A stretch of 64,000 nt of DNA from 40CM-4-69-5 sp036556905 (GTDB taxonomy: Bacteria > Methylomirabilota > Methylomirabilia > Rokubacteriales > CSP1-6). The DNA lies in assembly GCA_036556905.1 (NCBI GenBank), contig DATBIM010000102.1:1-64000 (forward strand). The letters run 5' to 3'. The notes below the pieces were generated by a model, which was not told the DNA's origin, made no database searches, and saw only the letters and a list, made by a program, of their open reading frames with translations. This document shows, in pieces, positions 57,671-64,000 of this stretch. Made by a program: the position numbers and the translations under genes. Numbering within the stretch: the stretch's first letter is position 1; each line of letters opens with the position of its first letter.

Positions 57671-60088
57671 CTACCTCTCGCGCGAGTGGGGAGGGATGGC
57701 GGGACCCGTCGCCGCTCCCGGCAGATTGATCACACGCACTTCCTGCTGGGGGAAGGGGATCGTCATCCCCGCTTCCCGCAGCGCCGCGTAGACGGCGATG
57801 CCGAGCTCGCTCCGGACGGCGACGTGCCGGTCAAGACGACCCGTCCACACCCGAAGCTCGAACCGGAGCGCGCTGTCGCCGAACCCCAGGAACAAGGGTT
57901 GGGGCGCCGGATCGGCGGCCACATCGGGGTGGCCGTGGGCCACCTCGCTGAGCACCTTCAACACCTGATCGGGCGCCGTGCCATAGGCGACGCTCACGGG
58001 GATGTCGAGGCGCCGGCTCGGATGGGCCGGCGTCCAATTCGTGACCTTGTCGGCGACCAGCATGGAGTTGGGGACGATCACCTCCGCCCCTTCCCAGGCG
58101 CGGACGGTGGTGGAGCGGATGCCGATGCGGCGCACCTCACCCTGAATCTCTCCGATCTGCACGGCATCGCCGACTCGTACCGGGCGCTCGAAGAGCACGA
58201 TCAGGCCGGAGACGAAATTGTTGACGATGTTCTGCAGACCGAAGCCCACTCCGACGCCGAAGGCGCCGCCCAGAATGGTGAGCCGGTCGAGGTTCAAGCC
58301 CAGGGCGGCCATGGCCAGGACGAACCCGGCAAACACGACCGTGTACCGGACGAGGCTGGACAGCGCGTAGGGCAGGCCCGGGCGGAGCTGGAGGCGGGGA
58401 AACACGTCTTCCTCGAGGGCGAACCGGGCCAGGGATGAGAAGAGGAACGCGGCGTAGATCGTGAGGGTGAAGGCGAGAATGTCGCCGAGGGACAACCGCA
58501 GCGTGCCGGGAATCAGCTCGGCAGCGAGGATCCGGCGCCCGCCGGCGAGCGCCGGCTCGAGCAGGCCAAAATAGTCCAGGGTGCCGGCGGCCCAGGCCAC
58601 CACCGACGCGACGTGGAGCACGGCGTGAGCCCGCTGCTCGAAGAGGGCATGGTGGCGATCGACCATGCTGAGCAGTCTCAGCGGCCAGGCGCGCAGCCCG
58701 AGCACGACGAGGCCTTCCGCCACCCGGCGGCCGGCGGCCAGGGCCAGCGCCAGGTAACCGCTGGCCGCGATCCCCGATCCGATCAGCCTGGCCAGGCTCA
58801 TGTAACCGGCGGCCCCGCCGATGAGGGCGACGACGAAGCCGACCAGCGCCACGCGCGCCAGCACGAGCCGTCCTCGGCCCATCATGGATCCGTCGGCGGT
58901 CGCGAGGAGGTCGTGGACCCGCCCCGACCACAGCGCCCATCCGATCAAGAGCGCCCCCGCCAGCATCTCCAGGAGGAAGAGCCCGCGCTCCAGAAGCGGC
59001 AGGGCCACGACGAGGTCGCGGAACCGATCGACCAGGAAAAGGCCGGCCAGCGCGTAGAGGCCAGGGACCACGGCGGGGGCGAGCACCCGTCGCAGGATGA
59101 CGACCGCCGGCAGCAGGGCGCCGATCTCGACGAGGTACCTGGCCGCGCGCGGCTCGTCCACGTAGATCCAGAAGGAGGCGAGCAGTCCCAGGACGATGGC
59201 GGCCGCGATGGGGTGCTCGAATATCTCTCCCAGCGACGTGGACGGGGCCTGCGTCGCCCGCCACTCACGGGCCCGATGCCGCACCCACCAGAGGAAGGCC
59301 ACGAGACCGACGAGGAGCGCGATCTGAAACTGGATCCGGTCGGACTGATTCGTCAGGAAGCTCCGGAGCTGCTCGCGATGGGTCGCGAGCGACGATTGCA
59401 CCAGTCCCGGTACCTCGGACAGCTGGCGCATCTGGGGACTCCAGATGGGCGGGCTTCCCCGCACGAGCAGGTCTCCCGCGGCCTGGCGCCGGCTCTGACC
59501 GATCAGGGCCAGGGCCTCCTCGCACCGGGCCACTTCGCGGGCGACCTGGTCCTGAAGGACCAGGGTGGCTGCCACCTGGGCCTCGACCTGCTTCTGCATC
59601 GCTGCCAGCGAAGTCAGCACGGCGTCGACACGCTCGGTGACCGGCGCCGGTGCCCGGGCCGTTTGTATTTGCTTCCGCGTCTGGCTCCACGTCTGGCGAA
59701 GCGCCACGAGTCGGCCGCGCTGCTGGTCGAGCCAGGTGGCCCGGGTGGTGAGGGTCTCCGTCCAGCCGGTGAGCACGAGCCGACTCGACTGCCACGAGTC
59801 GGCCAGCGCGTCCAGCGTCCCCAACCCGGGGCGGGAGGCGACGGTCTGGCTGGTACGAGCGGACCGCTCCCCGAGCCGCTCACTGAGCGCGGGCAGCTCG
59901 GATGCGATCCTGGCGACGGGGGCGGCCGGAGGCAGCTCGGCGTCCAGCACGCGCAGGAACGCGGCGACCTCCTCGGCGCGCCCGGCGATCTCGGCCAGAG
60001 GGATGGGAGCCGGAGTGTCCGCCCGGGCCGAAACCGCCAGGGAGAGCGCGACCAGTGCGAGGAGGACCCGGCCGCGCCGGAGAATCAC
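57671..60088 (-). CDS. Large MscS-family mechanosensitive channel (MscK-like)
   Basis: 805 residues. A signal peptide (RVLLALVALSLAVSARA) precedes a long helical periplasmic region (about 30-260) resembling the coiled-coil part of MscK/KefA, then eleven or so hydrophobic helices. The pore helix reads LTILGGAFGVGVGFGLQNIVNNFVSGLIVLFERPVRVGDAVQIGEIQGEVRRIGIRSTTVRAWEGAEVIVPNSMLVADKVTNW. The beta and alpha domains complete the fold. The upstream small secreted protein ends within its first codons (ATGA), so they are expressed together. Confidence 0.87.
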   Translation of the reverse strand: MILRRGRVLLALVALSLAVSARADTPAPIPLAEIAGRAEEVAAFLRVLDAELPPAAPVARIASELPALSERLGERSARTSQTVASRPGLGTLDALADSWQSSRLVLTGWTETLTTRATWLDQQRGRLVALRQTWSQTRKQIQTARAPAPVTERVDAVLTSLAAMQKQVEAQVAATLVLQDQVAREVARCEEALALIGQSRRQAAGDLLVRGSPPIWSPQMRQLSEVPGLVQSSLATHREQLRSFLTNQSDRIQFQIALLVGLVAFLWWVRHRAREWRATQAPSTSLGEIFEHPIAAAIVLGLLASFWIYVDEPRAARYLVEIGALLPAVVILRRVLAPAVVPGLYALAGLFLVDRFRDLVVALPLLERGLFLLEMLAGALLIGWALWSGRVHDLLATADGSMMGRGRLVLARVALVGFVVALIGGAAGYMSLARLIGSGIAASGYLALALAAGRRVAEGLVVLGLRAWPLRLLSMVDRHHALFEQRAHAVLHVASVVAWAAGTLDYFGLLEPALAGGRRILAAELIPGTLRLSLGDILAFTLTIYAAFLFSSLARFALEEDVFPRLQLRPGLPYALSSLVRYTVVFAGFVLAMAALGLNLDRLTILGGAFGVGVGFGLQNIVNNFVSGLIVLFERPVRVGDAVQIGEIQGEVRRIGIRSTTVRAWEGAEVIVPNSMLVADKVTNWTPAHPSRRLDIPVSVAYGTAPDQVLKVLSEVAHGHPDVAADPAPQPLFLGFGDSALRFELRVWTGRLDRHVAVRSELGIAVYAALREAGMTIPFPQQEVRVINLPGAATGPAIPPHSRER

Positions 60089-60705
60089 TTGGCAGGCTTG
60101 GCCGGTGGGGCAGGCTTGTCCAGCGAGACTGCGAACGCCTGGGCGTAGGTGAGCTCGACCATATCGCCCGCCTTGACGCCCTCGAGGTTCTTCGGATTCT
60201 TCACCTTGAGGGTCTCCTGGTTGCCCTGCGGCCCCTTGATGGTCACGGTCTGGGCCTTCCGGTCGACGGCGGTGATCGTGCCCGTCACGGTGACCTCGCG
60301 GCCGATGGCGCCGGCCGGCGTCTCGCCCGGCTTCGAGCCGACCCGGCTCTCCTGCACGGTAACGCCGGGCGTCGCGGCCCCGGCCTTCTTCACCTCGATG
60401 GCGACCGCCTCCACATAGGCGGCCACCACGGGGTCACCGACCTTGACGACTTCGAGCTTGGAGGGATCCTGCACGTCGAGGGTCAGCGTCCGCTTGGGTC
60501 CCTTGAGCGTGATGGTACGGTTCACCTTGTCGACAGCGACCACCGTCCCTTTGACCTTCACCACCCTGGCCTCGCCTACCGCCGGCTTCTTCTCGGTCGT
60601 GGCCGGCGCCTTCTGGGTCGAGGTGCCGGGGGCCTGGGCGAGCGTGGCCGATACCGGAGCGGTGAGCACTGCGCCCATGATCAAGACTGCGACAGCGTTA
60701 CGCAT
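60085..60705 (-). CDS. Periplasmic protein with two OB-like repeats
   Basis: 206 residues. A signal peptide (AVAVLIMGAVLTAPVSATLAQA) is followed by two copies of a unit of about 75 residues, each ending in a V-x-G-D-x-V stretch: VKGTVVAVDKVNRTITLKGPKRTLTLDVQDPSKLEVVKVGD and VTGTITAVDRKAQTVTIKGPQGNQETLKVKNPKNLEGVKAGD. The repeats look like small beta-barrel (OB or copper/metal-chaperone-like) domains. Family unknown. GAGGG precedes the ATG at 60705. It overlaps the large channel gene, so it may assist or regulate it. Confidence 0.7.
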   Translation of the reverse strand: MRNAVAVLIMGAVLTAPVSATLAQAPGTSTQKAPATTEKKPAVGEARVVKVKGTVVAVDKVNRTITLKGPKRTLTLDVQDPSKLEVVKVGDPVVAAYVEAVAIEVKKAGAATPGVTVQESRVGSKPGETPAGAIGREVTVTGTITAVDRKAQTVTIKGPQGNQETLKVKNPKNLEGVKAGDMVELTYAQAFAVSLDKPAPPAKPAK

Positions 60706-60823
60706 CAGCGTCCCTCCTGGCTGGAAGTGAGCGAAGCATAGCTCGCGTTCGAGGAAAGATCTAGCACGCGCCGGCTGGGGCCGCGAGCGGGACCAAAGTC
60801 GTACGGCAGGACCTGCCCTCTCT

Positions 60824-61924
60824 GTGCCAGTATCGTCGACTCGGGGGGTGCTGGTGCCTGCCGTGGGGCTGGGGCTACTCGCGATCGTCCTCGTGCTCGG
60901 TGCCGAGGCGTTCTGGCGTATGGCGCTCGCCGACGAGGTGACCGTCCGGGGGACCACCCTGAGTGGCACCGTGGTCGGCATCAGCGCGGCCGGCGTTGCG
61001 CTCAAGACCGACTACGGCTCGGGGACGCTCACGATTCCCTTCGACCGGATCGAGTCGATCACGACCGATGGGCCCTTGTATGTCTTCCATGGGGACCACG
61101 GAGAGGCTGTCGGCAGAGTGCTCGGTGTCGAGGGCGGCGCCCTGGTCGTCGGCGACGATCCGACCAGCGCCCAGCGCATCGACGTGAAGACCATCGTCGC
61201 GGCCGACACCCTGGAGGAGGTCGAGGGAAGCCTGGCCAAGCGGCTCCGCTATCGGTGGCGCTACTGGACGGCCAGCGTCGATGCCGGGCTCAGCTTCAGC
61301 GAGAGTACGGTTGACGAGCTCGACATCACGATGGGCATTCGCCTCGAGCGGCGCAAGAAGCCGACGCGGTTCCTCGCGCAAGGCTCCTGGCTCTTCGGCC
61401 GCGACCGGCCCGAAGGGGAGGAGGACCGGAAGACCGACAACGAGCTCCGCGGACTCCTCAAGGGCGAGTACGATCTCAGCGAGCGGATGTTCCTGTGGAC
61501 CTCCCACGACTTCGAGTACGACGAGATCGATCAGCTGAGCCTCCGCTACGTGGGGAAAGGCGGTCCGGGATACCGGATCTTCGACGCCACGGACTACAAG
61601 CTCCAGGTGGAGACCGGCGTCGGGTACATTCACGAGCGGTTCTTCGGCGGTGACTCCGACGAGTTCCTGGCGATCACGTTCGGGGCGGAGGGGAGCGCCA
61701 CGCTGTTCCTCGGCTGGCTCCTGCGCGGGCGCTTCGATTACCTGCCCGATGTCGGCGACTGGGCCGATAACTATCTCTTGCGGGGCGAGCTGAGCCTCTC
61801 GGCGCCGGTGACACCCAGCGTATCCTTCAAGTGGTCGGTGGTCGATACCTATGACAACACGCCGGCCCCGGACATCGAGCGGAATGAGCTCAAGATGCTT
61901 CTCACCCTCAGCCTGCGCTTCTGA
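60824..61924 (+). CDS. DUF481-family outer-membrane-like protein
   Basis: 366 residues. A signal sequence (VLVPAVGLGLLAIVLVLG) precedes a small beta domain (EVTVRGTTLSGTVVGISAAGVALKTDYGSGTLTIPFDRIESI) and a region of alternating strands (ITMGIRLERRKKPTRFLAQGSWLFGRDRPEGEEDRK, LSLRYVGKGGPGYRIFDATDYKLQVETGVGYIHERF), typical of YdiY/DUF481 beta-barrel proteins. The C-terminus ends LLTLSLRF, an aromatic end common in outer-membrane proteins, which supports a diderm cell envelope. GTG start at 60824 has a weak ribosome-binding site; later GTGs are possible. Confidence 0.78.
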   Translation: MPVSSTRGVLVPAVGLGLLAIVLVLGAEAFWRMALADEVTVRGTTLSGTVVGISAAGVALKTDYGSGTLTIPFDRIESITTDGPLYVFHGDHGEAVGRVLGVEGGALVVGDDPTSAQRIDVKTIVAADTLEEVEGSLAKRLRYRWRYWTASVDAGLSFSESTVDELDITMGIRLERRKKPTRFLAQGSWLFGRDRPEGEEDRKTDNELRGLLKGEYDLSERMFLWTSHDFEYDEIDQLSLRYVGKGGPGYRIFDATDYKLQVETGVGYIHERFFGGDSDEFLAITFGAEGSATLFLGWLLRGRFDYLPDVGDWADNYLLRGELSLSAPVTPSVSFKWSVVDTYDNTPAPDIERNELKMLLTLSLRF

Positions 61925-62023
61925 AGAGGATGGACACCACGGGTTCGGCCTGGTGGCGGGTGGGTAATTTTTTTCCGCCGTGCGGTGGAAGGCCTCTCCG
62001 GCATCGGGTACCATACGCCCGCG

Positions 62024-64000
62024 ATGAAGGCTCCCGCCGTTCGCATCGCGGCGACCGCGCTCCTGGTCGCCGGTGCCTACTACGTCGGGGCGAACATCGG
62101 CTTCATTCTGCGCTTCCCGCCGGCCACGCCGTCCGTGATGTGGCCGCCCAATGCCATCCTGACGGCCACGCTCCTGCTGGCGTCGCCACGTCGGTGGTGG
62201 ATCTATCTGCTGGCGGCGTTCCCGGCGCACCTGGCCGCCGAGCTGGGAGCGTTGCCGGCCTCCCTGGTGCTGGCCCTCTTCGTCACCAACTGCAGCGAGG
62301 CGCTGCTGGCGGCGGTCGGGGTGCGCTGGTTCAGCGACGCCCCCACCCGCTTCGATACGCTGCGCCGGGTGACGGTGTTCATCGTGGCCGCGGTCCTGCT
62401 GGCGCCGTTTCTCTCCTCGTTCCTCGATGCCGCCGCGGTCACCGCGCTGCAGGGTGAGCCGTACTGGGTCGTCTGGCGGACGCGGTTCGTCTCGAACGTC
62501 CTGACCGGGCTGGCGCTGGTGCCGGCCATCGTGACGCTCGTCACGCTCGGGGGCGGCTGGATCCGACAGGCGCCGTGGCGGCGGCACGCCGAGGCCGCTG
62601 TCCTCGCCCTCGCCCTCATTACTGTCGGGATCGTCAACTTCGCCGGGCCCTTCGAGGGCCTGGGCGCCATCCCCGGGGCCCCCGTCACCCCGCTGGCGTT
62701 TCTGCTACCGTTCCTGCTCTGGGCGGGGGTGCGCTTCGGGCCGGGGGGCGCCAGCCTGGCTTTCCTGGGCACCGCGCTCATCGCGATCTGGGCGGCCACC
62801 CACGCGCGAGGACCCTTCATCGACTTGCCGCTCGCCGAGAGCGTTGTGGCCCTGCAGCTTTTCCTGACCATCGTCGCCGTCCCGCTGCTGTGCCTGGCAG
62901 CCCTGATCGAGGAGCGGGGCCGGGCCCAGGAGGCGTTGCGCGAGCGGCTGAGCTTCGAGGAATTGCTGGCCCGGCTGTCGCGCGCGTTCGTGCACCTGCC
63001 CGGACACGCGATCGACGGGGCCATCGAGACCTGGCTGCAGCGCCTGGGGCAATTCCTCGGGCTCGATCGGATCACGATCCGCCGGTTCTCCGCGGACGGG
63101 CAGACCCTGGCCGTGTCGCACTCGTGGGCGGCTCCCCAGTCGCAGCCGGTGCCTCTGATCGTGGCCAGGCGGGACTTGCCGTGGGCGGTCCGGCGCTTGC
63201 ACGAGGAGCAGCCCGTCGTTTTCACCCGTCCCGACGACCTCCCGGACGACTCGGTGCTCGACCGCGCCTGGTTTCGCCGGACCGGAATCAGGTCGGGCCT
63301 CATCCTGCCGCTGGTAGGCCGCCGGGTGTTCGGCAGCCTGGCCTTTTTCGCGATCGCCGCGGAGCGGGCGTGGCCGGAGGAGCTGGTGCAGCGGCTTCGC
63401 CTCGTCGCCGAAGTCTTCGCGAGCTCCCTGGCTCGCCAAGAGGCGGAAGATGCCTTGCGAGCCAGCGAGGTGATGAAGTCGGCCATCCTGTCCTCGCTGA
63501 GCAGCAGCGTGGCCGTCCTGGACTTCGAGGGCCGGGTCATCGCCGTCAACGAGAACTGGACGCGGTTCGCCTGCCGGCCCGGCGCCTGGGATGCCCACGC
63601 CGGGCTCGGTATCAGCTATCTCGAGGCGTGCCGGCTGGCCGCGCGTGAGGGTGTGGCGCATGCCGCCGAGGCGCTCGAGGGGATCAACGCCGTGCTCGAT
63701 CGCTCTCGGCCGATCTTCGTGCTCGAGTACGGGCAGGGCGACCGCTGGTTCGCGATGTCGGCGGTGCCGCTGGATCGGCCGGAAGGCGGTGCCGTTGTCT
63801 CATGTACCGACGTCACCGAGCGCAAGCGCATCGAGCTGGACGCCCAGCGTAGCCGCCAGGAGCTCGCCCACTTCACGCGGGTCTCGACCATGGGCGAGCT
63901 GACCGCGTCGCTGGCCCACGAGCTGAATCAGCCCTTGACCGGGATCCTGGCCAACGCCCAGGCCGCCCGACGCTACCTCGACGCCAGCCCGCCCGATCTC
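62024..64000 (+). CDS. MASE1-GAF-PAS sensor histidine kinase (3' end outside window)
   Basis: At least 659 residues, running off the window. The N-terminal MASE1-type sensory domain has about eight to ten transmembrane helices (AATALLVAGAYYVGANIGFILRFPPATPSVMWPPNAILTATLLLASPR). A GAF-like domain follows (LQRLGQFLGLDRITIRRFSADGQTLAVSHSWAAPQSQ), then a PAS-like domain (ILSSLSSSVAVLDFEGRVIAVNENWTRFA). The dimerisation helix and phospho-acceptor histidine are visible at the end: TMGELTASLAHELNQPLTGILANAQAARRYL. The ATPase domain lies beyond the window. It should phosphorylate a response regulator encoded downstream. Confidence 0.85.
   Translation, partial: MKAPAVRIAATALLVAGAYYVGANIGFILRFPPATPSVMWPPNAILTATLLLASPRRWWIYLLAAFPAHLAAELGALPASLVLALFVTNCSEALLAAVGVRWFSDAPTRFDTLRRVTVFIVAAVLLAPFLSSFLDAAAVTALQGEPYWVVWRTRFVSNVLTGLALVPAIVTLVTLGGGWIRQAPWRRHAEAAVLALALITVGIVNFAGPFEGLGAIPGAPVTPLAFLLPFLLWAGVRFGPGGASLAFLGTALIAIWAATHARGPFIDLPLAESVVALQLFLTIVAVPLLCLAALIEERGRAQEALRERLSFEELLARLSRAFVHLPGHAIDGAIETWLQRLGQFLGLDRITIRRFSADGQTLAVSHSWAAPQSQPVPLIVARRDLPWAVRRLHEEQPVVFTRPDDLPDDSVLDRAWFRRTGIRSGLILPLVGRRVFGSLAFFAIAAERAWPEELVQRLRLVAEVFASSLARQEAEDALRASEVMKSAILSSLSSSVAVLDFEGRVIAVNENWTRFACRPGAWDAHAGLGISYLEACRLAAREGVAHAAEALEGINAVLDRSRPIFVLEYGQGDRWFAMSAVPLDRPEGGAVVSCTDVTERKRIELDAQRSRQELAHFTRVSTMGELTASLAHELNQPLTGILANAQAARRYLDASPPDL

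Noticed and set aside
1..64000. Selenocysteine machinery genes (selA, selB, selC, selD) within the window
   Set aside because: No such protein was recognised in any frame, and no long-armed tRNA-Sec was seen in the gaps.
1..64000. CRISPR arrays, insertion sequences, integrases, rRNA or tRNA genes
   Set aside because: No repeated spacer pattern, transposase motif or RNA gene pattern was found on reading both strands.

Overview
This is a bacterial chromosome segment of high G+C (roughly two thirds by eye) with dense, often overlapping genes (ATGA and GTGA junctions) and many GTG or TTG starts. No rRNA, tRNA, CRISPR array, transposase or phage module was recognised. The gene mix (LLM-class flavin enzymes, many amidohydrolases and CoA enzymes, a zinc-ribbon adenylate cyclase fused to ATPase and TPR repeats, a bacterial DNA topoisomerase VI pair, a Nitrospira-like nitrite oxidoreductase, selenoproteins) suggests a soil or subsurface member of Candidatus Rokubacteria / Methylomirabilota. 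That placement is inference from gene content only.

Layout. 1-16.6 kb: CoA ligase, a Phd/RelE toxin-antitoxin pair, the large cyclase protein, an orphan ABC ATPase, and an amino-acid/amine catabolic stretch (amidohydrolase, MetE-like protein, proline racemase-like epimerase, D-amino-acid dehydrogenase-like flavoprotein interrupted upstream by a substrate-binding protein, DUF1185, ThDP enzyme). 17.2-19.6 kb: a thiol-redox island of two OsmC-like proteins and one peroxiredoxin-like protein around a TetR regulator. 19.7-22.8 kb: topoisomerase VI B and A subunits. 22.8-30.7 kb: hydrolases, an LLM flavin enzyme, enoyl-CoA hydratase, an organomercurial-lyase-like gene and a small cytochrome c. 30.7-33.2 kb: ZnuACB-type metal uptake. 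33.3-46 kb: an electron-transport block of a diheme cytochrome fused to an NxrC-like domain, an NxrA-like Tat-exported molybdoenzyme, a small protein, an NxrB-like ferredoxin subunit, a TorD-type chaperone, two unknown proteins and a complete A-type cytochrome c oxidase (coxB-A-C-D). 46-64 kb: three MscS-type channels, photolyase with its usual DUF523/DUF1722 neighbour, a GGDEF protein with a degenerate active site, a second (MazF-type) toxin-antitoxin pair, lipoproteins, a TAXI receptor and a MASE1 histidine kinase cut by the window end.

The main discovery-type signal is selenocysteine. Five genes look broken by in-frame stops, but all six stops are TGA, each lies where the protein family has its catalytic cysteine, the frame is otherwise intact on both sides, and a hairpin resembling a bacterial SECIS element lies just downstream of each TGA. 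The genes are two OsmC-like proteins (17264-17773 and 19166-19636), a peroxiredoxin-like protein (17770-18429), a MerB-like organomercurial lyase with two TGA codons at both catalytic cysteine positions (28601-29257), and a CTP-synthase-C-terminal-like amidotransferase (51690-52379). TGA is also an ordinary stop elsewhere in the window (for example at nxrA and coxB), so the whole code is not reassigned. No selA, selB, selC or selD gene was seen here; their presence elsewhere in the genome is the key test.

The second highlight is the NXR-like block, which carries the parts for electron flow from a periplasmic molybdoenzyme through c-type haem to oxygen. All family calls rest on reading translated sequence and remembered family motifs; no database search was run.
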